Source: Pseudozobellia sp. WGM2 (GTDB taxonomy: Bacteria > Bacteroidota > Bacteroidia > Flavobacteriales > Flavobacteriaceae). From it: a stretch of 64,000 nt of DNA. The translations under genes were made by a program, and so were the position numbers. Below are positions 16,334 to 24,892 of the stretch, piece after piece; within the stretch, counting starts at the first letter, position 1, and every line of letters starts with the position of its first letter. The notes below the pieces were generated by a model. It did not search any database. It saw only the letters and a list, made by a program, of their open reading frames with translations, and had not been told where the DNA came from. The stretch spans positions 248,001 through 312,000 of the forward strand of contig NZ_JADNYK010000003.1 of assembly GCF_017810075.1 (NCBI RefSeq), given 5' to 3'.

Positions 16334-17520
16334 AAAAATTAGTTTTAGCCTATAGTGGCGGATTAGACACCTCGTATTGTGCCAAATATTTATCAAAAGA
16401 AAAAGGTTATGATGTACATGCCGTAAGTGTAAATACCGGTGGCTTTTCCAAAGAAGAAATATCTGAAATTGAAGAGAAGTCGCTACAATTGGGCGCTAGT
16501 TCTTACACCTCTATTGACGCTGTTCAAACCTTCTACGATAAAGTTGTAAAGTACCTGATTTTCGGTAACGTACTTAAAAACAATACGTACCCCCTATCGG
16601 TAAGTGCCGAAAGGATTGTACAGGCCATCGAAATTGTAAATTACGCGAAGAAAATAGGCGCTGAATACATCGCTCACGGTAGTACCGGTGCCGGCAACGA
16701 CCAAGTAAGGTTTGACATGATTTTTCAAATTATCGCTCCGGAAATCGAAATCATCACTCCGATTAGAGATAATAAACTTGCGCGAGAAGAAGAAATTGAA
16801 TACTTAAAAGAAAACGGGGTCGATTACCCATGGGAAAAAGCCAAGTATTCTATTAACCGAGGACTTTGGGGAACTTCCGTTGGCGGCGATGAGACCCTTA
16901 CATCAGAAAAACCATTACCTGATTCGGCCTACCCAAGCCAATTACAAGAAAAAGAACCAAAACAGGTAAAATTAACCTTCGAAAAAGGGGAATTGGTCGC
17001 AATCGACGACAAAAAAGACGCTCCTGTTAATAATATTATCAAGCTTGATGCCCTGGCATCTAAATATGCTATCGGGCGCGATATTCACGTAGGAGATACA
17101 ATTATCGGCATCAAAGGTAGAGTGGGTTTTGAAGCACCGGCTTCGTTGATTATCATTAAAGCCCACCATTTATTGGAGAAACACACCTTGACCAAATGGC
17201 AGCAGTTTCAAAAAGAACAACAAGGTAATTTTTATGGCATGTTATTGCATGAAGGCAACTATCTAGATGCCGTGATGCGCAATATCGAAGTCTTTTTGAC
17301 CGACACCCAAAAAACGGTTTCGGGTGATGTCTTCGTAGGCTTGTACCCATTTCAATATCGATTGAACGGTATTTCATCTAAACATGATTTGATGAATGCC
17401 TCTTTTGGAAGCTACGGCGAAGTAAACAAAGGATGGTCTGCCGATGATGCCAAAGGATTCATCAAAATACTTTCCAATTCAGGAAAAATATACAACCACG
17501 TAAACCCAAGCGATGATTAA
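16330..17520 (+). CDS. argG: Argininosuccinate synthase
   Basis: A 396-residue cytosolic enzyme that joins citrulline and aspartate using ATP. The PP-loop SGGLDTS (9-15) is intact and the family segment IAHGSTGAGNDQVRFD (near 114-129) is clear. Length is close to the bacterial norm of about 400. The start overlaps the GNAT gene by 4 nt and its end overlaps argC by 8 nt, so translation is tightly coupled. It stands early in the operon, close to the leader peptide. Confidence 0.96.
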   Translation: MKKLVLAYSGGLDTSYCAKYLSKEKGYDVHAVSVNTGGFSKEEISEIEEKSLQLGASSYTSIDAVQTFYDKVVKYLIFGNVLKNNTYPLSVSAERIVQAIEIVNYAKKIGAEYIAHGSTGAGNDQVRFDMIFQIIAPEIEIITPIRDNKLAREEEIEYLKENGVDYPWEKAKYSINRGLWGTSVGGDETLTSEKPLPDSAYPSQLQEKEPKQVKLTFEKGELVAIDDKKDAPVNNIIKLDALASKYAIGRDIHVGDTIIGIKGRVGFEAPASLIIIKAHHLLEKHTLTKWQQFQKEQQGNFYGMLLHEGNYLDAVMRNIEVFLTDTQKTVSGDVFVGLYPFQYRLNGISSKHDLMNASFGSYGEVNKGWSADDAKGFIKILSNSGKIYNHVNPSDD

Positions 17521-18487
17521 AACAGGTATCATAGGAGGTTCGGGGTATACGGGTGGCGAACTGATTCGAATTCTTTTGAACCACCCAAATGCTGAAATAG
17601 ACTTTGTTTTTAGCACCACACGGGCCGGTAAAAAGATTACGACCGCGCACCCTGATCTGTTGGGTACCACCGACATACAATTTACGGGCGCCGTAAACCC
17701 TGATGTAGATGTGGTGTTTCTATGTTTGGGGCATGGCAACTCTTCCAAATTCTTGCAAGAGAACGAATTTTCCGAAAGCACTAAAATCATTGACCTTAGC
17801 AATGATTTTAGGCTCAAAAAAGATGCTGTCTTCGAGGGAAAACAATTTATCTACGGGCTACCGGAACTTAAAAAAGAAGAGATTCAACAAGCCCACCATA
17901 TTGCCAATCCGGGTTGTTTTGCAACGGCCATACAATTAGGTCTTTTGCCCTTGGCAAAGGCAAACCTTTTGGGCAAAGACGTACATATTAATGCGGTTAC
18001 TGGAAGTACCGGAGCAGGTGTGAGTCCGTCGGCAACATCCCATTTTAGCTGGCGAAACAATAACGTAAGTTGGTACAAACCCTTTACACATCAGCACTTA
18101 GGAGAAATCAATGAATGTTTAAATTCGCTCCAAGCCGAAACCGGTGAGTTAATGTTTCTACCGAATAGAGGTAACTTTACAAGAGGTATTCTTGCCACCG
18201 CATACACCAAATTCGGGGGCACGATTTCTGAAGCCGTGGAGCTTTTCAAAGATTTTTATAAAGATGCCCTGTTTACGCAAATAGCGGATGAGCCGATTCA
18301 CCTGAAACAGGTGGTAAATACGAATCAGTGCCATGTACATTTACATAAACACAACGATACCTTGTTGGTTACCTCTGCTATTGACAACCTCTTAAAAGGT
18401 GCGTCTGGCCAAGCCGTACAGAATATGAATCTGATGTTCGGTTTTGATGAAAAAGCTGGGCTAGCCTTGAAAGCAGGAGTTTTTTAG
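17513..18487 (+). CDS. argC: N-acetyl/N-succinyl-gamma-glutamyl-phosphate reductase
   Basis: A 324-residue enzyme that reduces acylglutamyl phosphate to the semialdehyde with NADPH. GGSGYTGGEL (8-17) is the nucleotide-binding loop and ANPGCFATA (131-139) holds the catalytic Cys135. ITxGSTGAG-type residues follow at 161-169 (AVTGSTGAG). Length fits the type 1 enzyme. It starts within the last 8 nt of argG. In Bacteroidota the acyl group may be succinyl rather than acetyl, which sequence alone cannot tell for this enzyme. Confidence 0.95.
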   Translation: MIKTGIIGGSGYTGGELIRILLNHPNAEIDFVFSTTRAGKKITTAHPDLLGTTDIQFTGAVNPDVDVVFLCLGHGNSSKFLQENEFSESTKIIDLSNDFRLKKDAVFEGKQFIYGLPELKKEEIQQAHHIANPGCFATAIQLGLLPLAKANLLGKDVHINAVTGSTGAGVSPSATSHFSWRNNNVSWYKPFTHQHLGEINECLNSLQAETGELMFLPNRGNFTRGILATAYTKFGGTISEAVELFKDFYKDALFTQIADEPIHLKQVVNTNQCHVHLHKHNDTLLVTSAIDNLLKGASGQAVQNMNLMFGFDEKAGLALKAGVF

Positions 18488-18523
18488 AAATAAAAGTTTT
18501 GAATTGGTAGAACTAATATATAA

Positions 18524-19330
18524 ATGACCATGAAAATAGCCATTATTGGAGCCGGTAACTTGGGGCTTGCCATTGCCAAGGGAATTTTGAATTCGAACGG
18601 GGCCACCACTATGTTTTTGACCAAGCGTAATACTGCTGAAATCAAAGATTTTGAAAAATACGGAAATGTGACTGTCAGTGATGATAACCGCGAGGCGGTT
18701 AAAAATTCAGATATTCTAATTTTGGCCGTTCAACCCAGTCAGCTAGAGGCTATTTTACTCGATTTTAAAGATTTGCTTTCGGAAAACCATGTCATCATAT
18801 CGACTATAACCGGTTTTACCATCGAGAAAATGGAAGCCATTTTAGGCAGTGACCACCATATCATACGAAGCATGCCCAATACGGCAATCTCCGTAGGTCA
18901 ATCGATGACCTGTATCTGTAGCAATCAAAAAGGTAAAAAGAAGGTACAACTGGCCAAGGCCATTTTTAATAGAATGGGGCATTCGATGGAAATTCCCGAG
19001 TCACAAATGCAGGCAGCAACCGTAATTTGTGCCAGTGGCATTGCATTCTGGATGCGTTTGATCCGTGCCACAACACAGGGTGCCATTCAATTGGGCTTTG
19101 ACGCTAAAGAAGCACAAGAATTGGCCATGCACACCTGCCATGGTGCAGCAGGCCTGCTCATTGAATCGGGCAGCCATCCGGAAGCCGAAATCGACAAGGT
19201 TACCACTCCGAAGGGCTGTACCATTCAGGGACTCAATGAGATGGAGCACCAAGGGTTAAGCTCCTCATTGATTCAAGGTATTGTGGCTTCCTTCGAGAAA
19301 ATCAGTAAAATAAAAGAAAACCAGCTCTAA
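18524..19330 (+). CDS. proC: Pyrroline-5-carboxylate reductase
   Basis: A 268-residue enzyme for the last step of proline synthesis, reducing pyrroline-5-carboxylate with NAD(P)H. The Rossmann motif IIGAGNLG (7-14) is at the N-terminus, RSMPNTAISVG-type substrate-site residues lie in the middle, and GAAGLLIESGSHPEAEIDKVTTPKG is the C-terminal P5C-reductase signature region. An alternative ATG two codons downstream is possible. It stands between argC and argD, 36 nt and 15 nt away, inside the arginine operon. Confidence 0.94.
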   Translation: MTMKIAIIGAGNLGLAIAKGILNSNGATTMFLTKRNTAEIKDFEKYGNVTVSDDNREAVKNSDILILAVQPSQLEAILLDFKDLLSENHVIISTITGFTIEKMEAILGSDHHIIRSMPNTAISVGQSMTCICSNQKGKKKVQLAKAIFNRMGHSMEIPESQMQAATVICASGIAFWMRLIRATTQGAIQLGFDAKEAQELAMHTCHGAAGLLIESGSHPEAEIDKVTTPKGCTIQGLNEMEHQGLSSSLIQGIVASFEKISKIKENQL

Positions 19331-19345
19331 TCAGCAACGCATATT

Positions 19346-20473
19346 ATGGAATTATTTGATGTATACCCACTTTATGATGTAACTCCCGTATCGGCCGAAG
19401 GTATCGTAGTGACCGATGAAAATGGAGAAACCTACCTTGACTTTTATGGGGGGCACGCCGTTATTTCTATCGGCCACTCGCATCCACATTATGTGCAGCG
19501 TCTGAAAAACCAACTAGATAAAATTGGTTTTTATAGTAATTCGGTCAAGAATCCGCTACAAGTAGAGCTGGCCAGCAAACTCGGGCAGCTTTCAGGCTGT
19601 GAAGATTACAATCTATTTTTATGTAATTCAGGTGCCGAAGCCAATGAAAATGCATTAAAACTTGCTTCCTTTCACACTGGAAAATCTAAGGTAATCGCCT
19701 TCACCAATAGTTTTCATGGTCGAACTTCGGCTGCAGTTGCCGCCACCGATAATCCAAAAATAAATGCGCCCATCAACCAGCAGCAGAAGGTAACTTTTTT
19801 GCCTTTTAACGATTTGGGGGCTTTACAAAACGAACTTGAAAAAGGAGACGTCTGTGCGGTAATTCTTGAAGCTATTCAGGGTGTTGGCGGACTCGATGAA
19901 CCTACTACCGAATTTTATAAGGCCATGGCTTCTTTATGCAAAGTAAACGATGTTCTCATTATTGCTGACGAGGTACAATGCGGTTTTGGTAGAAGCGGTA
20001 AATTTTTCGCATTTCAACATCATGACATACAACCGGATATTATTTCGGTCGCCAAGGGTATGGGCAATGGTTTTCCTGTTGGGGGAGTATTGATCCATGA
20101 AAGCCTTAAGGCATCTTACGGTCTTTTGGGCACTACATTTGGCGGCAATCATTTGGCCTGTGCAGCGACATTGGCTGTTTTAGAAGTCATAGAAAAGGAT
20201 AATCTCATCACCAACACTTCTCAATTGGAGAAGTACTTTCGGGAGAAAGCAGCTGAAATTCCACAAGTTAAAAGAGTAAAAGGAAGAGGGTTGATGCTCG
20301 GCCTCGAGTTCGATTTCGAAGTTGCCGATTTGCGCAAAAGGCTCATCCACAATCAACATATTTTCACAGGGGGTGCCAAAGATAAACATGTACTCAGAAT
20401 ATTGCCTGCGCTGAATATCATGAAAGGTCATTTCGACCAACTCTTCGATGCGATTAAAAGAGAGTTGTCATAA
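19346..20473 (+). CDS. argD: Acylornithine aminotransferase (class III, PLP)
   Basis: A 375-residue PLP enzyme. The phosphate-binding NSGAEANENALK (94-105), the cofactor-holding IIADEVQCGFGRSG (205-218) and the Schiff-base Lys237 in SVAKGMGNGFPVGG (234-247) are all present. The family also includes ornithine aminotransferases, but position between proC and proB/argF' indicates the arginine-pathway enzyme, acting on N-acetyl- or N-succinylglutamate semialdehyde. In Bacteroidota such genes are sometimes named rocD or astC. Somewhat shorter than many homologues (around 390-400). Confidence 0.93.
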   Translation: MELFDVYPLYDVTPVSAEGIVVTDENGETYLDFYGGHAVISIGHSHPHYVQRLKNQLDKIGFYSNSVKNPLQVELASKLGQLSGCEDYNLFLCNSGAEANENALKLASFHTGKSKVIAFTNSFHGRTSAAVAATDNPKINAPINQQQKVTFLPFNDLGALQNELEKGDVCAVILEAIQGVGGLDEPTTEFYKAMASLCKVNDVLIIADEVQCGFGRSGKFFAFQHHDIQPDIISVAKGMGNGFPVGGVLIHESLKASYGLLGTTFGGNHLACAATLAVLEVIEKDNLITNTSQLEKYFREKAAEIPQVKRVKGRGLMLGLEFDFEVADLRKRLIHNQHIFTGGAKDKHVLRILPALNIMKGHFDQLFDAIKRELS

Positions 20474-20514
20474 ACCTGTTTTATGCCAAACGAAAGGAGT
20501 AAAATTAAATAGGA

Positions 20515-21279
20515 ATGAGTAGAAAGAGAATCCTTTTAAAAATAGGGTCGAACACCCTAACAAAAGAAACCGATCAGATTTCTAGGGGTAAATTGGAAGA
20601 TATCGGAAGGCAAATTTCCCTTTTGAAAGATGACTATGAGTTTATATTGGTTAGTTCAGGCGCAATTGCCGCAGCAAAGCAGTTCGTAAAGTTAGAGCAC
20701 AACGGGCAAGAAATTGTGGTAAAGCAGGCCCTAGCTGCTATCGGACAGCCCCATTTAATGCGAATGTTTCAAGAAAGCTTTCGAGAACTGGGCCTTTTTA
20801 CCGCCCAATGCCTACTCTCCTATTCCGACTTTGAGAACAAAAAATCAAAAGCCAACATAAAGAATACCATTGATATTTTGGTGGCCAATAACTTTATTCC
20901 CATCATCAATGAAAACGATACTGTGGCTGCCGATGAAATTCAATTCGGCGACAACGACAAACTTGCAGCGCTTACGGCTGCGCTTTTAAAGGTAGACCTT
21001 TTGCTTATTGCCACAAATACAGACGGCATTTACACCAAACAATCTTTAGAAAATGGCATACCCGAAACCATCACCGAGGTTTCCGGTTTAGAAGGAATCA
21101 AAAAAGAAATCAGTGGTTCAAAATCTTCTCACGGAACGGGTGGTATGCTCTCAAAAGTAGAAGCTGCTACCATCGCCAAAAAAGCCGGTATTGAAACTTG
21201 GATAGTTAACGGTTTAAAAGAAAACTTCATTACGAGCGCGCTACAAGGAAGTGCCGATTACACAAAAATTAAAATATGA
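20515..21279 (+). CDS. proB: Glutamate 5-kinase without PUA domain
   Basis: A 254-residue amino-acid kinase for the first step of proline synthesis. The N-terminal KIGSNTLT (9-16), ENDTVAADEIQFGDND in the centre and THGTGGM-like SHGTGGMLSKVEAA near the C-terminus are typical. The C-terminal PUA domain of enterobacterial ProB (about 100 residues) is absent, which is common in this phylum. The partner proA is not found next to it: only 41 nt separate argD and proB. The stop overlaps the argF' start by 4 nt (ATGA). Confidence 0.93.
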   Translation: MSRKRILLKIGSNTLTKETDQISRGKLEDIGRQISLLKDDYEFILVSSGAIAAAKQFVKLEHNGQEIVVKQALAAIGQPHLMRMFQESFRELGLFTAQCLLSYSDFENKKSKANIKNTIDILVANNFIPIINENDTVAADEIQFGDNDKLAALTAALLKVDLLLIATNTDGIYTKQSLENGIPETITEVSGLEGIKKEISGSKSSHGTGGMLSKVEAATIAKKAGIETWIVNGLKENFITSALQGSADYTKIKI

Positions 21280-22214
21280 AACATTACCTCTCTATAAAAG
21301 ACATCGATTCATTGACCGATTGGGTCTCTGAGGCTCGAAACCTTAAAAGTAATCCCACTGAGTTTAAAGCCTTGGGCAAAAATAAAACAATCGGCCTGTT
21401 GTTTTTCAACAATAGTTTAAGAACTCGATTGAGCACTCAAAAGGCAGCTATGAACCTTGGTTTAGATGTGATTGTTATGAACTTCGGTAGCGAAGGGTGG
21501 GCTTTAGAATACTCAGATGGAACCGTAATGGATCAAGGCACTTCTGAACATATAAAAGAAGCGGCACAAGTAGTTTCACAATACTGCGATATTATCGCGA
21601 TTCGCGCCTTTGCCGGATTACAGGACAGAGAAGAAGATGAATCTGAAAAAGTTCTAAACGGATTTAAAAAATACGCCAGCGTACCGATAGTAAATATGGA
21701 AAGCTCAGTGGGTCACCCGCTTCAAGCGCTAGCCGATGCCATTACTTTAGCCGAACAAAATATCAAGAAGAGACCGAAGGTGGTATTGTCTTGGGCACCG
21801 CACCCAAAAGCATTACCCCATGCCGTTGCCAATTCATTCATTGAAATGATGCAGCTTCAAAATGCCGAATTTGTGATTACCCACCCCGAAGGTTACGAAC
21901 TTGACCCTAGAATTACACAGAAGACCACTATCGAATACGATCAAAAGAAAGCTTGCGCCGATGCTGATTTTATTTATGTAAAGAACTGGAGCAGCTATAA
22001 GGACTATGGAAAGGCATCTAATCAAGACCCAGACTGGACAATGACCAAAGAAAAAGTAGGTGACGCCAAGTTTATGCACTGCCTGCCTGTAAGAAGAAAC
22101 ATGGTGGTCGAAGATGCGGTTCTAGATAGCGATCAGAGTTTGGTCATAGAACAGGCCAATAACAGAACCTACAGCGCACAAATTGTATTAAAGAAAATCT
22201 TGGAGAACAATTAA
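21276..22214 (+). CDS. argF': N-succinylornithine carbamoyltransferase
   Basis: A 312-residue transcarbamylase. The carbamoyl-phosphate site shows NNSLRTRLSTQKA (45-57) in place of the usual SxRT pattern, and HCLPVRRNMVV lies near the C-terminus. Enzymes of this subgroup use N-acyl-ornithine, not ornithine. Residue 90, directly before EHIKEAA, is Ser here. From published work on the Xanthomonas and Bacteroides enzymes, Glu at this place goes with N-acetylornithine, while Pro, Ser or Val allow N-succinylornithine; the alignment is from memory. The pathway is therefore probably succinylated. The gene is in the same reading frame as the following SDR frame. Confidence 0.88.
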   Translation: MKHYLSIKDIDSLTDWVSEARNLKSNPTEFKALGKNKTIGLLFFNNSLRTRLSTQKAAMNLGLDVIVMNFGSEGWALEYSDGTVMDQGTSEHIKEAAQVVSQYCDIIAIRAFAGLQDREEDESEKVLNGFKKYASVPIVNMESSVGHPLQALADAITLAEQNIKKRPKVVLSWAPHPKALPHAVANSFIEMMQLQNAEFVITHPEGYELDPRITQKTTIEYDQKKACADADFIYVKNWSSYKDYGKASNQDPDWTMTKEKVGDAKFMHCLPVRRNMVVEDAVLDSDQSLVIEQANNRTYSAQIVLKKILENN

Positions 22215-22220
22215 ATCTAC

Positions 22221-22973
22221 CTGAATATCAAAAAACTAGAGAACAAAGTATGTATCGTTACCGGTGCGACCAGCGGCATGGGCAAGGCCATTGCTCAGTC
22301 GTTCGCCGCCGAAGGTGCAAAATTGATATTATCGGGGAGAGACCAAGAAAGGGGCGAAAAATTATCAGACCAGCTTTCAGGATCGATTTTTATTGTTGGC
22401 GATGTAGGTGAAGCTTCATATAACGAGTCTTTGGTCGATGCCGCGTTAGAAAATTTCGGAGCTGTTGATATTTTATCATTAAATGCGGGAATTCTAGGAT
22501 TGGGGAACGTGGTCGACCTTTCAGAATCTTTATGGAACCAAACTATTTCAACCAATTTAAGCAGCATCTACTTACTCGCTAAATTTGCCATTCCACACCT
22601 GAAAAAACAGAGTGGTACTATTTTAATCAATTCTTCGATTGCAGCTTTCAAAAGTTTTCCGAATCACCCGGCCTATTGCGCCTCAAAAGCAGGGGCGGTA
22701 GCATTGATGAAACAGATGGCCGTAGAATATGCCCCTGAAATTCGGGTGAATGCCATTTGCCCTGGACCGGTTGATACTCCTCTTCTATGGAAATCGGCCA
22801 AAGCCTTTGATAATCCTGAGGAAGCCGTGGCCGATGCTGAAAAATCAACTTTGTTAAAGAGGCTGGGACAACCTAAAGATATTGCAAACCTGGCACTGTT
22901 TCTTGTTTCTGAAGAAGCATCATGGATTACGGGAACAGCAATGACCATTGATGGAGGAATTTTAAATGCATAA
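22221..22973 (+). CDS. Short-chain dehydrogenase/reductase lacking a canonical start
   Basis: The frame encodes a complete classical SDR: cofactor motif TGATSGMG, NAG (LNAGILG), catalytic Ser (INSSIAA), YCASK (catalytic Tyr/Lys) and CPGPVDTPLL, ending with TAMTIDGG. The first ATG (22278) falls inside the cofactor motif and would destroy it. Between the argF' stop (22212-22214) and that ATG the frame has no ATG, GTG or TTG; CTG at 22221 or ATC at 22227 are the only near-cognate starts giving the expected N-terminus (x-NIKKLENKVCIVTG). It overlaps the end region of argB's frame. The substrate is unknown and SDRs are not standard arginine genes. Confidence 0.75.
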   Translation: MNIKKLENKVCIVTGATSGMGKAIAQSFAAEGAKLILSGRDQERGEKLSDQLSGSIFIVGDVGEASYNESLVDAALENFGAVDILSLNAGILGLGNVVDLSESLWNQTISTNLSSIYLLAKFAIPHLKKQSGTILINSSIAAFKSFPNHPAYCASKAGAVALMKQMAVEYAPEIRVNAICPGPVDTPLLWKSAKAFDNPEEAVADAEKSTLLKRLGQPKDIANLALFLVSEEASWITGTAMTIDGGILNA

Positions 22974-22974
22974 C

Positions 22975-23754
22975 ATGAAACGACATCTATCTATAATTAA
23001 AATAGGCGGAAACGTCATCGAAAATAAAGTAGACCTTTCGAAGTTCTTGCAGTCTTTTTCCGAATTGGAGGGACCAAAAATATTGGTTCACGGTGGCGGT
23101 AAGCTCGCCACACAGCTCGGAAAAAAATTGGGAATCGAATCCAAACTTATCGGCGGACGTCGTATCACCGATGAAAAAAGCCTTGAACTGATCACCATGG
23201 TTTATGGCGGGCTCGTAAATAAAAACATAGTAGCGGAGCTACAATCGCTAGACTGTAATTCTATTGGGCTCAGCGGTGCAGATGGCGACACCATTCAGGC
23301 ACACAAACGCCCTGTAAAAGAAATTGATTATGGCTTTGCCGGAGATGTTGATGGCGTGAGCGCCGACATGATTACAAAACTTTTAGAAGCAGGGCTAACC
23401 CCTGTTTTTTGTGCGATGACACATGATGGAAACGGACAATTATTGAATACCAATGCAGATACCATAGCTTCCGAATTGGCTATTGGCATGAGCCAGAACT
23501 ACGAAACGACACTTTACTATTGTTTTGAAAAGAAGGGTGTTTTGAGGGATGTAAACGATAATGAATCCGTAGTAAAACAAATTGACAGCGCATCATATCA
23601 AGAATTATTGGCACAGAAAGTAATTGCCGATGGTATGCTCCCAAAAATGGAAAATTGCTTTCATGCCTTAAGACAAGATGTACATCAAGTGCGTATTGGC
23701 GACACTAGCATGTTAGACCCTAAATCGACATTATTCACGACACTTACGCTATAA
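22975..23754 (+). CDS. argB: N-acetylglutamate (N-succinylglutamate) kinase
   Basis: A 259-residue amino-acid kinase that phosphorylates N-acylglutamate. Motifs: KIGGN (9-13), VHGGGKLA in the first third, and NTNADTIASELAI for ATP binding near residue 160. I chose the ATG at 22975, one base after the SDR stop; an ATG at 22966 in the same frame adds three residues and overlaps the SDR. Length is somewhat shorter than the arginine-sensitive hexameric enzymes and lacks their N-terminal extension, suggesting no feedback inhibition by arginine of that type. It is followed by argE after 3 nt. Confidence 0.94.
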   Translation: MKRHLSIIKIGGNVIENKVDLSKFLQSFSELEGPKILVHGGGKLATQLGKKLGIESKLIGGRRITDEKSLELITMVYGGLVNKNIVAELQSLDCNSIGLSGADGDTIQAHKRPVKEIDYGFAGDVDGVSADMITKLLEAGLTPVFCAMTHDGNGQLLNTNADTIASELAIGMSQNYETTLYYCFEKKGVLRDVNDNESVVKQIDSASYQELLAQKVIADGMLPKMENCFHALRQDVHQVRIGDTSMLDPKSTLFTTLTL

Positions 23755-23757
23755 AAA

Positions 23758-24831
23758 ATGGAACAAGCAGCATTAACGCAAAAAGCGATAGATTTATTAA
23801 AAGAACTGATTTCGATTCAATCGTTTTCATCTGAAGAAGATAAAACTGCCGATGCCATTGAAAATTGGTTCAAGTCTTTTGACATTCCTTTTGAAAGGCA
23901 TTTGAACAATGTTTGGGCGGTAAACAAGCATTTTGATGAAAGCAAACCTACACTGCTTTTAAACTCCCATCACGATACGGTTAAACCAAATTCGGCCTAT
24001 ACGAGAGACCCTTTTAACCCACATATTGAAGACGGAAAATTATACGGTCTAGGCAGCAATGATGCCGGAGGTGCATTGGTTTCGCTTATCGCGACCTTCA
24101 CACACTATTTTGCAGAAGAAGACCTCAACCATAATATTTTGATGGTAGCTTCTATGGAAGAAGAAAGTTCAGGCCCGAACAGTTTACGTGGGCTTCTACC
24201 GAAACTCTCAAAAATAGACGTGGCGATTGTCGGTGAACCTACGCTTTTGGATTTGGCCATAGCCGAAAAAGGATTGGTTGTTTTTGATGCAATTATAAAA
24301 GGAACACCTTCACATGCCGCACATCCTAACGATAACAACTCCATTTACAATACCATTGATGTTTTACAATGGTTCAAGAACTATAAATTCGATAGGGTTT
24401 CCGAGGCATTAGGTCCAGTAAAATTGACCGTCACCCAGATAAGCGGGGGTTCTCAGCACAACGTAGTGCCCGCACAGGTTGATTTGGTCATTGATGTTCG
24501 GGTAAACGATAAATATACTAATGCCGAAATAGCGGAAATTTTAAAGAAAGATGCACCTTGTGAGGTAAAAGAACGCTCATTGAGGCTCAACTCTTCGGCC
24601 ATTGATAAAAACCATCCATTGATACAATCAGGAATTGCTTTGGGACGAAAAACCTATGGTTCCCCTACTCTTTCCGACCAAGCTGCCTTAACTTGCCAAT
24701 CGCTCAAATTAGGACCTGGCGACAGCACACGATCACACTCCGCTGATGAATACATCTACGTCAAAGAAATAGAAGAAGGAATCGATTTGTACATTAAATT
24801 ATTGAAAGGATTTCTTTCAAACAACAATTAA
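23758..24831 (+). CDS. argE: M20-family acylornithine/acylcitrulline deacylase
   Basis: A 357-residue metallopeptidase-like enzyme. SHHDTV (70-75) supplies metal ligands His71 and catalytic Asp73, GSNDAGG (99-105) ligand Asp102, MEEESSG (133-139) the catalytic Glu and a ligand, and VGEPT (158-162) a further acidic residue. In the Bacteroidota pathway the deacylase removes acetyl or succinyl from citrulline after the carbamoyltransferase step, rather than from ornithine. This is consistent with its neighbour argF'. The conserved metal site and operon position make the assignment firm; the exact acyl group is inference. Confidence 0.92.
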   Translation: MEQAALTQKAIDLLKELISIQSFSSEEDKTADAIENWFKSFDIPFERHLNNVWAVNKHFDESKPTLLLNSHHDTVKPNSAYTRDPFNPHIEDGKLYGLGSNDAGGALVSLIATFTHYFAEEDLNHNILMVASMEEESSGPNSLRGLLPKLSKIDVAIVGEPTLLDLAIAEKGLVVFDAIIKGTPSHAAHPNDNNSIYNTIDVLQWFKNYKFDRVSEALGPVKLTVTQISGGSQHNVVPAQVDLVIDVRVNDKYTNAEIAEILKKDAPCEVKERSLRLNSSAIDKNHPLIQSGIALGRKTYGSPTLSDQAALTCQSLKLGPGDSTRSHSADEYIYVKEIEEGIDLYIKLLKGFLSNNN

Positions 24832-24838
24832 CAATAAC

Positions 24839-24878
24839 CAATTAGCAATAGGCACTGTTCACTGCTTATTGATAATTG
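24839..24878. repeat. 40-bp near-palindrome between argE and argH
   Basis: The 40 bp match their own reverse complement except at a few scattered pairs: CAATTA at one end meets TAATTG at the other, CAATA meets TATTG, GCA meets TGC, around the centre ACTGTTCACT. Flanks continue with looser AATTGATAA-like repeats. This looks like a degenerate palindromic repeat or miniature-element remnant, or an RNA hairpin in the argE-argH gap. Confidence 0.5.
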
Positions 24879-24892
24879 ATAACTGATTACAT

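Noticed and set aside
22278-22973. SDR gene starting at the first ATG
   Set aside because: That start removes the first part of the cofactor-binding motif, so a functional protein must start further upstream.
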